This document shows, piece by piece, positions 1 through 9,500 of a stretch of 64,000 bases of DNA (position 1 is the stretch's first letter; each line of letters opens with the position of its first letter). Below the pieces are notes generated by a model that did not search any database, was not told where the DNA came from, and saw only the letters and a program-made list of their open reading frames with translations. This DNA comes from Prinsepia uniflora. Its lineage: Eukaryota; Streptophyta; Magnoliopsida; Rosales; Rosaceae. The translations under genes were made by a program, and so were the position numbers. The stretch covers positions 18,919,137 to 18,983,136 of the forward strand of contig CM064863.1 of assembly GCA_032719365.1 (NCBI GenBank), in the 5' to 3' direction.

Positions 1-91
1 TCTAGTTGTACTGCGAGAGGGTTAGAGTGTTGAACTGGTAGTAGGGGTGTTGTGAAATTTCGGGGACAAAATTCTTTTAAGGAGGGTAGAT
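1..91 (+). mobile_element. 3' tip of an LTR-retrotransposon internal region with polypurine tract
   Basis: This is the last part of the internal region of a + strand Tekay-like element; the rest lies before the window. It ends in the purine-rich tract AAGGAGGGTAGAT (79-91), directly followed by the LTR start TGTAAGGACCCG at 92. The tract matches the polypurine tract of the intact element in this window (reverse strand, 43385-43397). The preceding 'aaatttcggggacaaaatt' block is also typical of this position. No coding segment can be assigned in so short a piece. Confidence 0.75.
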
Positions 92-867
92 TGTAAGGAC
101 CCGTCCCGAAAGTTAGGATTAGTGAGGTGATTAGTGGTGGATTAACTGGGTTAATTGGTAGTTAGTGGGTTACTTTTGGACCTTGGGCGCAGAATGACGA
201 TTTTGCCCCTAGTTGCGCAAAATGTTGACTTTTAGTTCGGGCAGTTAATTGGGCATTGACCGATGACCGTGACGTAGTTGGGGACGTCACGAGTCCGTAG
301 ACAGGTGACACGCCCGATTCTGACATCCGAGGAAGAAGTTATGATGTTCGGAAGGTTGAGGGCATTACCGTAATTTGGTTAAAATAGGGGGAAAAGTTGA
401 CTTTTCGAACGACAGGGTTTTTGTACGTAGACCTAGGACCGTTAGGTAGGTCTCGTCGTCCTGAGTTCAACGACAGGTGGCATGCTTTCATCGGACATCA
501 GACGAGCGAGATACGGGTCTAGAACGGCGAAGGGCAAAACGGTAATTTTAACTCACAAGGGCATTTTGGTCTTTTTGGGTGCTTTGGGATTTGTGCAAAG
601 AGGATGAGAACAAGTGTACAGGTGCAATTGGATATTTTGGAATTGGGACTATGGGATTGTGACATGTGGCATAGGTCTAGTGGGTTCTAGGCGTGTGCAC
701 GGTTCCAATTATTTGGGCTGTGTAGTCGTGCATTTGAGAGAAAACAGAGTGAGGTTTGAGAGTGAAATCGATCAGTTTCTGGGTGAGAGTGTGAGTTTTG
801 TTGATCCAGTGAGTGAGAGCAGTGAGAGAGAGGGAGACTAGTGAGTGTGTGGGTTGCACTGAAGTGA

Positions 868-1637
868 GTTCGGGTGTGTGAGAGGTGAGAGTTCTCAGAA
901 AAACAGAGAGGGGTGTTGGCGGTGGTGCTATCGTGTAATTGATCAATCGAGGCTGGTGGTGGTGTCCAGAGGACGGAGGAAGACTAGAGGAGTCGAGTGG
1001 GCACGACGGAGCTCACGACGGCGGCCTGAACACAAGTAATTCCATAATTTCCTTAAAATGCTCTGTTTTCCAGTTTAGGTTCAGACGTTGAGTCGTGACG
1101 TTTGGGGTCGAGTCGAGGGGTTTGGTGAGTGCTAGTCGACTTAGTGAGTTCCTAGGGAGCTTCTGGTTGTGAAGCCGTGAAGGGGAAGTGTACGGGTGGT
1201 CGGATTGAGAAACAGAGTTTTGGACGGGTTGTAATTCGAGTTTGGGACGGTGAGATGTAGGCCATGTTGTCATAGTTGGAGTAGGGGAATCGAATACTAG
1301 GAAGGGGACGAAGCTACTAGTGGAAAAAGGAAGGAAAACGGTTGCAGGAAAACGGAGAACCGGGAACGCCGGTTCAGACCGGTCGACCCATCGAAGAAGA
1401 CGATGAACAGTGCAGGCGCGTGAGGCCCACACGCAGCCACTTTGGGCGGCGCGTGGGGCATTTTCTGGGGAACCTTCCAATATAGTTTTTGGTCTAATCG
1501 ATGTAACGAGTCTTTTGGGATAGGTTTTGGGACGATCGGACTTTGTTTCGTGTTAGTTCTATGAGGTCGAAGGTTAGGGTCTCGGTTCGTTACGTTTAGA
1601 ACCCCGGGAAGTTCGTGGGGAATTAGGAGAACCTTGG
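868..1637 (+). repeat. Inverted repeat, left arm
   Basis: This part of the LTR is present again in reverse complement at 2850-3630. The shared stretch runs from CGGGTGTGTGAGAGGTGAG at the outer end to GGGAATTAGGAGAACCTTGG at the inner end. By eye the arms are about 95% alike, with a few small indels in the GCGCGTGGGG segment. The spacer is about 1.2 kb. Read-through RNA could fold into a long hairpin. Confidence 0.8.
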
Positions 1638-2190
1638 TGGACGTGTTAGTGACGTATTTTGGTGACTGTTGACAGGATCTGGAATCCCTGAGGAGGTTGA
1701 GGAACATACAGGACGTTCGGGACGCGAGTGACGTTCCCAGTAACTGTGAGTGGACCCCTACTCTATAATTGAGCATGCATAACTGTTTTTCTATAATTGT
1801 TTTATGGTTCTACATGTGATTTCATGATTATCGAATATGTTATAACTGTTTTATATAATTGTACGTTTTACGAGAAAGCTACGGTTTTCAGCACGTTTTA
1901 CGAGGAAGTTTTGCTTTCTGATTATGATGCCATGATTTTGGGATTTCAAACGATAAATGGTTTTCAATGATTATAAATGGATTTGAGTAAAGGTTTTCAG
2001 TTTTAGAATCGGATTTCGGAAAGTGGAATTTGGTTTTAAAGTTGAAAAGTCGATTTCCGGATTTGGGTTCGGAATGACGGTTCTGGATGCCGGAATGGCT
2101 CCGGACCAGTGGTTTCGGATTCGGGTTTGGATATGGATTTAGAAATGGTTTTCAAATGGTTTTGGATTGGATTTACTGGATCTGGTTATT

Positions 2191-2399
2191 GGGTTTAAAG
2201 ACCCGGATTATATTTGACGGGGGACGGGCCCAGATTGGGTTTAAAGACCCGGATTGAGTTTAAAGACTCGGGAGTTTAAAGACTCGGATATATTGATATT
2301 TCCCCCGTAGGCCTGTTGAGTTTAAAGACTCGGGAGTTTAAAGACTCGGATTATATTGAGGCTTGGATTGAGTTTAAAGACTCGGGAGTTTAAAGACTC
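2191..2399 (+). repeat. Array of eight 14-bp dyads, GRGTTTAAAGACYC
   Basis: Eight exact 14-mers are visible at 2191, 2237, 2256, 2272, 2318, 2334, 2370 and 2386. Two read GGGTTTAAAGACCC and six read GAGTTTAAAGACTC. The second base and its dyad partner always change together (G with C, A with T), so the ends stay self-complementary. The spacing is irregular and many copies lie in close pairs joined by GG. The same array, reversed, is in the solo LTR at 22888-23113. Confidence 0.85.
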
Positions 2400-2849
2400 G
2401 GATAGATCCAGCAGGTTTGATCGGATGATATATTGGTATTTTATGTTTTACTGCTAATGTTTTATAACGTTTATCATACGGAGAGCTAAACCTTGGTTTG
2501 TTTATGTAAATGGTTTTTGAAACTTTTATTTTTTACGGTCCACTCACACCTTCTGGTTTTTAATTGCCCTCCAGGTTGTGGAGCTAGCGCGGGGGTTGAC
2601 GTTGAGGCAGCGTCGGAGGCATAGAGTACTTGAGCGTTTTCCCGGAGTGGTTTCAGTTTTTCGTTGTGCATGTACTCTGGGTGTAGTTTTGTTTTGTTTA
2701 GTACTATGCTCTGTATAACGGTTGACTTGTTGTGTTTTAAATTCTCCTTCGCCTGACAGTGTAATTTGTGGTTTTTTGTGAGGTTATTTCGGTCTTTCGT
2801 TTTGGGTTGTCAGACGGGAGCAGGATTTACCTCGGTTTTTGGGGTGGAA

Positions 2850-3630
2850 ACCAAGGTTCTCCTAATTCCCGACGAACTTCCCCAGGTTCTAAACGTAACG
2901 AACCGAGACCCTAACCTTCGACCTCGTAGAACTAACCCGAAACAAAGTCCGATCGTCCCGAAACCTATCCCAAAAGACTCGTTACATCGATTAGACCAAA
3001 AACTATGTTGGAAGGTTCCCCAGTAAACCCCCCACGCGCCCCCACGCGCCGCCCAAAGTGGCTGCGCGTGGGCCTCACGCGCCTGCACTGTTCATCGTCT
3101 TCTTCGATGGGTCGACCGGTCTGAACCGGCGTTCCCGGTTCTCCATTTTCCTGCAACCTTTTTCCTTCCTTTTTCCACCAGTAGCGTCGTCCCCTTCCTA
3201 GTATTCGATTCCCCTACTCCAACTATGACAACATGGCCTACATCTCACCGTCCCAAACTCGAATTACAACCCGTCCAAAACTCTGTTTCTCAATCCGACC
3301 ACCCGTACACTTCCCCTTCACGGCTTCACAACCAGAAGCTCCCTAGGAACTCACTAAGTCGACTAGCACTCACCAAACCCCTCGACTCGACCCCAAACGT
3401 CACCACTCAACGTCTGAACCTAAACTGGAAAACAGAGCATTTTAAGGAAATTATGGAATTACCTGTGTTCAGGATGCCGTCGTGAGCTCCGTCGTGCCCA
3501 CTAGACTCCTCTAGTCTTCCTCTGTCCTCTGGATACCACCACCAGCCTCGATTGATCAATTACACGACAGCACCACCGCCAACACCCCTCTTTGTTTTTC
3601 TGAGAACTCTCACCTCTCACACACCCGAAC
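2850..3630 (-). repeat. Inverted repeat, right arm (partial LTR, reverse orientation)
   Basis: This is the reverse complement of 868-1637, starting CCAAGGTTCTCCTAATTCCC and ending at CACACACCCGAAC, where TRIM element 1 begins. It carries no LTR terminus of its own, so it is an inverted fragment and not a complete LTR. The + strand reading frame at 3225-3485 mirrors the minus-strand frame of the left arm and is not a gene. Confidence 0.8.
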
Positions 3631-3773
3631 TGTAAGACCCATGTCCTAGAGGGAATAGTGAACGATCCCACATTCCTACAAGGGAGGAATGGTCTGGGAG
3701 AGGATGGTGGTGTGCCTTAAAGGTGTAGGCACACACCTATCTAGCACTAGGCCCTTTGGGAGCTCAAGTGGCT

Positions 3774-3826
<53 letters not shown>

Positions 3827-4396
3827 GGGGGATTGGAACCCTTTAGTTAAGCGAGTTGAGGCTGGTGCAATTCCATGATGGGTGACCCCCTGGGAAGTTA
3901 AACCGTGAGCTCCCGAAAACAAAACCGTGAGGACGAGGCCCACAGCGGACAATATTGTGCTAGATGAGTCGGGTCCTGACTGAGAAGGGTCGGGTCCTGA
4001 CAATTTGGTATCAGAGCCAGACCCTGACTGGGAAGTGTGCCAGGGTGGACGCTGGGCCCTAAGGAGGGTAGATTGTAAGACCCGTGTCCTGGAGAGAACG
4101 GTGAACGATCCCACATTCCTTCGATGGGGGAATGGTCTGGGAGAGGATGGTGGTGTGCCTTAAAGGTGTAGGCACACACCTATCTAGCATTAGGCCTTTT
4201 GGGAGCTCAAGTGGCTTTGGGGGGGATTGGAACCCCAAAGTTAAGCGAGTTGAGGCTGGTGCAATTCCATGATGGGTGACCCCCTGGGAAGTTACACCGT
4301 GAGCTCCCGAAAACAAAACCGTGAGGGCGAGGCCCAAAGCGGGCAATATGGTGCTAGATGAGTCGGGTCCTGACCGAGGAGGGTCGGGTCCAGACA
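3631..4396 (+). mobile_element. TRIM-like miniature LTR retrotransposon 1
   Basis: It has two direct terminal repeats, 3631-4002 and 4074-4396, starting TGTAAGACCC and ending in TGACA/AGACA. Between them are an initiator-Met-type primer site (TGGTATCAGAGCC, 4006-4018), about 50 bp of spacer, and a polypurine tract TAAGGAGGGTAGAT just before the second LTR. There is no coding capacity. Without the long G run in the left copy the LTRs are about 322 bp each. The flanks (CGAAC left, AGTAT right) do not match, so no target duplication is seen. Reverse transcription would need proteins from another element. The termini and tract resemble those of the Tekay-type elements here. Confidence 0.8.
3776..3825 (+). 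repeat. Poly-G tract (50 G)
   Basis: Fifty G in a row, then A and five more G, inside the left LTR of TRIM element 1. The matching place in its right LTR and in both TRIM-2 LTRs has only seven G (CTTTGGGGGGGATTGG). It is either a somatic or replication expansion of that short run or a sequencing/assembly error. The proline-rich reading frame across it is an artefact. Confidence 0.9.
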
Positions 4397-4974
4397 AGTA
4401 TGGGTAGCCACCACATGTATAGGAGTCGAATTGAAGAGGGGCAGTTTGTCAAGTCTAGATGAACAGAATTCCTGTATCTGGTCTAACATCAGCTGAATCG
4501 CAGTATAAGGGGTAATACTAACATCGTTATAGAAGCGCACATTCCGACATTTCTACAAGTGCCATAAACCAAAACTGAAAATTGGAGTGAACTCTCACAG
4601 TGGCCAAGCAAGGGGAACTTCTGAATAAAAAACCCCAGTATCATTCAAAGTCTTCACCCTCAATCCCACTCATATCAAGCTATAGAGGACTACCATACCA
4701 AAACAACTGAGCAAATTTGCATTGAAAGAATAAGTGTACCTGAGTCTCCTTTGCCTCACGACATTGAGGGCACACATTGTTAACCAAGATACGATGTTTG
4801 ACCAAGTTTGCTCTTACAGCTAGGAGTTGCTTGCAACATTTCCATAAGAAAAGCTCCCGCTTAGGAGGCACATCAACTTTCCATATGGAAGCCCAAAGAT
4901 CACACTACTGGTTTGGGGCACTAGATTCGCCAGACCCCTGTTTTCGCTTGAATTCACCATTTTTCAACAGATCT
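4397..4974 (-). pseudogene. LINE fragment, zinc-binding RT C-terminal region (zf-RVT)
   Basis: On the minus strand the segment around 4871-4680 reads VPPKRELFLWKCCKQL, then a Cys-rich stretch (VCPQCREAKETQVHLFFQC) and LFWYGSPL. This is the layout of the zinc-binding domain that follows the reverse transcriptase in plant L1-type LINEs (WxxxxPPKxxxFLWR...CxxC...H...C...WF). Stops break the frame on both sides. The piece joins 6051-6430 once TRIM element 2 is removed. Left of 4397 the LINE is lost at the edge of TRIM element 1, so RNase H and the 3' end are missing. A decayed LINE remnant is well supported; the exact LINE family is not. Confidence 0.75.
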
Positions 4975-5099
4975 TGTAAGACCCGTGTCCTTGAGGGAAC
5001 GGTGAACAATCCCATATTCCTGCGAGGGGGAATGGTCTGGGAAGGGAATGGAGGTGTGCCTTAAAGGTGTAGGCACACACCTATCTAGCATGAGGCCTT

Positions 5100-5261
5100 C
5101 CGTGGTCGTGTTGGTTAGAGGCTTGCCTTAGAGTATTGCTCTACCACGAGGTCATGGGAACAAAACCCAGCAGGCGCATTGGAGGGAGATTCCCAATGGC
5201 GTGCCGATCTGCGGACAATATCATGCTAGATAGAGCGTGCCGCTACGCCACTCTGATTTAG
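5100..5261 (+). mobile_element. SINE-like insertion inside left LTR of TRIM element 2
   Basis: A 162 bp segment absent from TRIM element 1, flanked by the 10 bp duplication ATGAGGCCTT (5090-5099 and 5262-5271). Its 5' part looks tRNA-derived: TGGTCGTGTTGG (5103-5114) resembles a pol III A box, and GGGAACAAAACCC (5156-5168) resembles a B box/T-arm at about the right spacing. There is no poly-A tail; it ends CTCTGATTTAG. SINE identity is inferred from size, TSD and box-like motifs; another small non-autonomous element is possible. Confidence 0.55.
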
Positions 5262-5547
5262 ATGAGGCCTTTTGGGAGCTCAGTGGCTTTGGGGGGGATT
5301 GGAACCCCAAAGTTAAGCAAGTTGAGGCTGGTGCAATTCCATGATGGGTGACCCCCTGGGAAGTTGCACCGTGAGCTCCCGAAAACAAAACCGTGAGGAC
5401 AAGGACAAGGAGGCCCAAAGCGGACAATATTGTGCTAGATGAGTCGGGACCTGACAGAGGAGGGTTTGATCCTGACATATTGGTATCAGAGCCAAACCCG
5501 ACCGGGAAGTGTGCCAGCGAGGACGCTGGGCCCTAAGGGGGGTGGAT

Positions 5548-6050
5548 TGTAAGACCCGTGTCCTTGAGGGAACGGTGAACAATCCCACATTCCTGCGAGG
5601 GGGAATGGTCTGGGAAGGGAATGGTGGTGTGCCTTAAAGGTGTAGGCACACACCTATCTAGAATGAGGCCTTCCGTGGTCGCGTTGGTTAGAGGCTTGCC
5701 TTAGAGTATTGCTCTACCACGAGGTCACGGGAACAAAACCTAGCGGGCGCATTGGAGGGAGATTCCCAATGGCGTGCCGATCTGCGGACAATATCATGCT
5801 AGATAGAGCGTGCCGCTGCGCCACTCTGATTTAGATGAGGCCTTTTGGGAGCTCAGTGGCTTTGGGGGGGATTGGAACCCCAAAGTTAAGCGAGTTGAGG
5901 CTGGTGCAATTCCATGATGGGTGACCCCCTTGGAAGTTGCACCATGAGCTCCCGAAAACAAAACCTTGAGGGCAAGGGCAAGGAGGCCCAAAGCGGACAA
6001 TATCGTGCTAGATGAGTCGGGACCTGACAGAGGAGGGTTTGGTCCTGACA
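5548..6050 (+). mobile_element. Right LTR of TRIM element 2
   Basis: 503 bp direct repeat of 4975-5477, TGTAAGACCC to CCTGACA, starting right after the polypurine tract. It carries the same 162 bp insertion as the left LTR at the same place, with only scattered base differences, showing that the insertion was already in the template when this copy was reverse transcribed. Confidence 0.9.
5673..5834 (+). mobile_element. SINE-like insertion inside right LTR of TRIM element 2
   Basis: The second copy of the 162 bp insert, flanked by ATGAGGCCTT at 5663-5672 and 5835-5844. It differs from the left-LTR copy at a few positions (for example GTCGCGTTGG against GTCGTGTTGG). The identical site and length in both LTRs fit duplication through the LTR replication cycle, not two insertions. 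Confidence 0.55.
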
Positions 6051-6430
6051 GATCTAGTGCAACAAAGTATCTTGATTTAACAGTATATCACCCATTCCTA
6101 ACATTATTCCATATATACCTGTCGGTATACCCAAGAAAGCTAAGGGGAGTGGCTAAGACACACTTGGCCTCCCTATGATTGAAAACCTTAGTAACCAGCT
6201 CACTATTCCAAACCAGGTTCTCCCCATCAATGAGGTCAGCAACAAAACGAGGCATAGCTCATGGCGAGACAAAGGGAGGAAGGGTCTATTAGTATTTAAC
6301 CAGGGATCAGTAAGTATTTTTACCCGTTTTCCATTCCCAATCCACCACCTAAGCCCAACTTTTATCACTTGTAAATCCTGAAGGATTCCCTTCCAATCCC
6401 AAGAACTTCCTGAAGGTTTTATATATTTGG
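6051..6430 (-). pseudogene. LINE fragment, RT C-terminal segment upstream of zf-RVT
   Basis: Minus-strand reading gives SWDWKGIL, then GLRWWIGNGKRVKILTDPWL and NRPFLPLS. This is the conserved stretch (W.GIL...GLRWRIGNGxxVxIWxDPWLP) between the polymerase and the zinc-binding region of plant L1-type LINE proteins. It is the upstream neighbour of 4397-4974, separated by TRIM element 2. The frame is broken before 6150. The catalytic RT motifs would lie further up and are absent; similarity fades by about 6430. Confidence 0.75.
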
Positions 6431-6583
6431 GTTGAACAAAATGAATTGGGTATTCATAAATAAATAAAAATAGAATGGATGCTTAACCAATTAATTAATA
6501 TAATAGGTTTTACATATTTGGAATTATATGCAGGTTTGTATAGACGGGTCAGGTTAGATTTTTTTCAGGTCGGGCTTATCAGA
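6431..6583. other. Short AT-rich spacer, possible hAT-like remnant
   Basis: There is no gene here. The right part (GACGGGTCAGG...CAGGTCGGGCTTATC) resembles the interior of the hAT-type element at 8061-8961, but no terminal repeat is visible. The Tekay-like LTR at 6584 begins directly after it. Confidence 0.4.
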
Positions 6584-9500
6584 TGACAGGACCCCCTCCA
6601 AAAAATGCTTTGGTAATCGTGAAAGGTCCTGCTCCCATCTGACAAATAAATTGAAATACCAAAAATACCCATAAAAGTGATATCACAAATGACAAAAACT
6701 GTCAGACAACGGATAACTAACTGTACATAACTGTTGAGATAAAAAGTTTAACAAGCCAACAGTATTACAGAGCATAAATGGTTGTACAGCAAAATGTCAT
6801 AATCCTACTCTAGAAAGAGTCGGTGAGTGCGAAGTGGTAATGCCTCAATCTCCGTATCAGCCCCCACACCTAAGCAATGTCTTAGAGGGTCCATTATAGC
6901 ATCGAAGGTGTGAGTCGACAAGAATAAACATTTGGAAATACATTTCAAGAAAATTGATCTTTTACCCTCGAGTTACAAAAACATGCATGCATATAGTAAA
7001 ATATGAATAACCGAATTTCAATTTAAATCATGTGATAGAAACCTGGACACAAATATCAAAAATCAAAAGCAACGAATCCTTAACATCCAAATATCAGTCA
7101 CGATAAACAGTCTATTCTACACATAGAAAACTAGGGATCCGCATAAAGTCCTACAACATCAAAGTACATCCCCGCGATTCGGAGAACGTCTGGGTGGTAA
7201 TCTAAGATCCGTCTACATCCGGGCGATACGATATCCTGACATTCCTGGGATCGTGTCTCCCGAGAATTTACTCCAGGTAATGTCATATCATGACCTCTCC
7301 GGGATCTCAACTTGACGTCTGGAAGGAACAACACCACAGAGGATGGTAATCGGGGAAAGCAATAATAAAATCTAGAAAACTCGTTTTTACATAAATCCAT
7401 GACTTGAAACCAAGTCTACACCTTTTCAAAATCAGGCATGAGCCCAAAACACTATTTCCACAATAACCGTAAAACTGTGTCCAGAAATCATTCAATAAAT
7501 CCTAAAATAATCATATAATCGCATCAAATTATTATTCAAATCATCGTAATCAAATCATGTAACAAAATAATTAAAATATTTAACTATGCATGCATCACAG
7601 TTTATAAAGCATATATCCACTCATAGTTAGTCCATGCGGCTCAATCTCTAGCTGTATGCTCTTCGGAGGTCTTGTGAACAGTCTGACCTTTCAAACATAA
7701 CAATTTAGGGTCAATAAGCATGTACATAACCTTGTATTAAAATCCCATAAACCCCAGGATTACTCACGCATCCTAAACACTCATACCGCCACTATGGACA
7801 CTCAAAACTACCCCAAGACGATGTCCAATCGCCTCGAAACTTATACCACTGGACTCAGAACATTGAAAACAGTGTGGCACATGTCATCGTGAACAATGGA
7901 ATTACCGCACGTGCCACCACATGCATCACACGTGCACAAGTGCAACCATGCGAACACGTGTAGGTGCTGATTGAGTGCTGACTTAGCCAGCCACATGGCG
8001 ACACGTGACTTGAAGGTCTGACAGGTTGCACACGTGGCTCTGCATGGTATGACATATGGCTAGCCCTCGACATTGAGCTTGGGCCGGGCTAGACTGACCT
8101 TATTAAATAATTTTTAAAATTTCAGGCCGAGTCGGGCGAGCTTAGTTAGATATATAAGAGCCCAAACTCTTTATCGGGTCAAGCTTTTATCAGGCTTTTC
8201 AGGTCGGGCCTAATAAGCCTATTCAGGCCAGGCTCGAGTGAGTTGTTAAAAATAAGTTATTTTTCAAATTTTAAAGTTGCAAAAAAAAAATATGAATATG
8301 AAAGAAAAATATTAGGCTATGGAAAAAAATGTTAGCAGAGGGTGAAATGAGTGTTTAGTAAATGGGAAAATGAGTGTTCAAACTCTTGAAAGGTTTCATA
8401 AGTAACAACTTCATGGGTAAAAGGTGAAAGGTAAAAAGTTCCCTTTTTATGAGTTGAGATTTGATAAAGATCGAAAATGGAGTCTAAGATTAGCAGCAGG
8501 TTAGACTGAGAGTGAGACTGAGAGCCGAGAGGAAGAGAGTCAGAGAGGTGTGTGAGCGGCGAGGAGGGTTAGTTTGTGTTTGTGAGAGGGTTGTATTGTA
8601 TAATTTGTATAGGTAGGTTAGTGTTTCTACCATCTTTAGGCCGAGAGGGTTGCATTGGGTTAGGGTTAGGCTTTGGGTTGTATTGGTCTTGGGTGAGTTT
8701 AGCTCCTTTAGGTTATTTCGATTGTTATAAAAAAATGGACTTAGGTGGATTTAGTGCCTTCAGGTTATTTGGGCTTAGGAGTAGGGCTTATATGGGTGGG
8801 CTGAGTTGGGCTTACTAGGCTCGAGTTTATCGGGCTTATTGGGTTGGAACACCCTAACCCCAAGTCCAGCTCGCTAACTCTCAGACCAGGTCGAGATTTT
8901 GTCCACCTGGTCTATCGGGCCCCATAAGCCCATGGGCTTTTGGGCTAAATGGTGAGGGCTATGCGTGGCAACACATGGCGCGACAAGTGGTGACACATGG
9001 CACTACACGTGGCGACATGTGGTTCACGTGGCACCACATCAGTTGCCATGTCTGCTCACCTTCAACCTTTGTCTGGGTTGACCCGTGAGTCTGCAATTGG
9101 GTTTTGAGCCAGGATTTGGCCTGAATCCCAATTTTGCCAATTTCAGTCCAAATCTCAATTTCAATCCAAATCTCAATTTCAATCCATCAATTCTACTTCT
9201 AACCTACCTAGAAACACATTTATGAGTTCAATTCGTACAATCTTTACCTCAATTCTTTGAATTTTCGATCCTAAATTGCGAGTTGAACTCAAACTCAGTT
9301 TGGACTCATTCCTCGTCGATTCTCTTCAAATATTTGATGGTCCAACTCGTGAAGGTTCCAAGAAGGTGTTTCTAACCTTAACTTGAGTGATTAAAGCCCA
9401 AAAATGAAGTCCAAAAATGAAATTCAAATTTCTGGGGTCTCGAGTTTTCATCTATTCTCGATTTTTCGGGTTTAAGTAATCTTTTCTTTTTTTTACTCTC

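Larger units (their letters stand above)
92..2849 (+). mobile_element. Tekay-like LTR (3' LTR), + orientation, right end truncated
   Basis: It begins TGTAAGGACCCGTCCCGAA right after a polypurine tract and follows the scaffold of the other Tekay-like LTRs here: 'gtccgtagacaggtgacacg' block near the start, GCGCGTGAGG/CACGCAGCC block at about 1420-1460, TGCATGCAT-like motif near 1773, dyad array at 2191-2399, and TGTCAGACGGGAGCAGG near 2810. The expected end (GGGTCCTGTCA) is missing because an inverted LTR segment begins at about 2850. It closely resembles the solo LTR at 22376-25120 in opposite orientation. ORFs inside it are chance readings of LTR sequence. Confidence 0.75.
4975..6050 (+). mobile_element. 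TRIM-like miniature LTR retrotransposon 2 (with TSD GATCT)
   Basis: A complete small element of 1,076 bp flanked by GATCT at 4970-4974 and 6051-6055. The LTRs are 4975-5477 and 5548-6050, exactly 503 bp each, TGTAAGACCC...CCTGACA. Primer site TGGTATCAGAGCC is at 5481-5493 and polypurine tract TAAGGGGGGTGGAT at 5534-5547; the internal part is 70 bp and non-coding. Each LTR is longer than those of TRIM element 1 because of a 162 bp insertion with a 10 bp target duplication. It is inserted in a minus-strand LINE. It must be mobilised in trans, plausibly by Tekay-type proteins given the shared termini. Confidence 0.9.

Noticed and set aside
1013..1776. Overlapping minus-strand frames of 155-159 codons, mirrored at 3225-3485
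   Set aside because: They are LTR sequence; the apparent conservation between the two places is the inverted repeat itself, not protein selection.
3764..4114. Proline-rich minus-strand reading frame
   Set aside because: It is the poly-G run of TRIM element 1 read as CCC codons, and the frame lies in LTR sequence.
5100..5261. Functional tRNA gene
   Set aside because: A/B-box-like motifs are present, but no full cloverleaf or acceptor stem could be drawn; a tRNA-derived SINE-like insert is the better reading.
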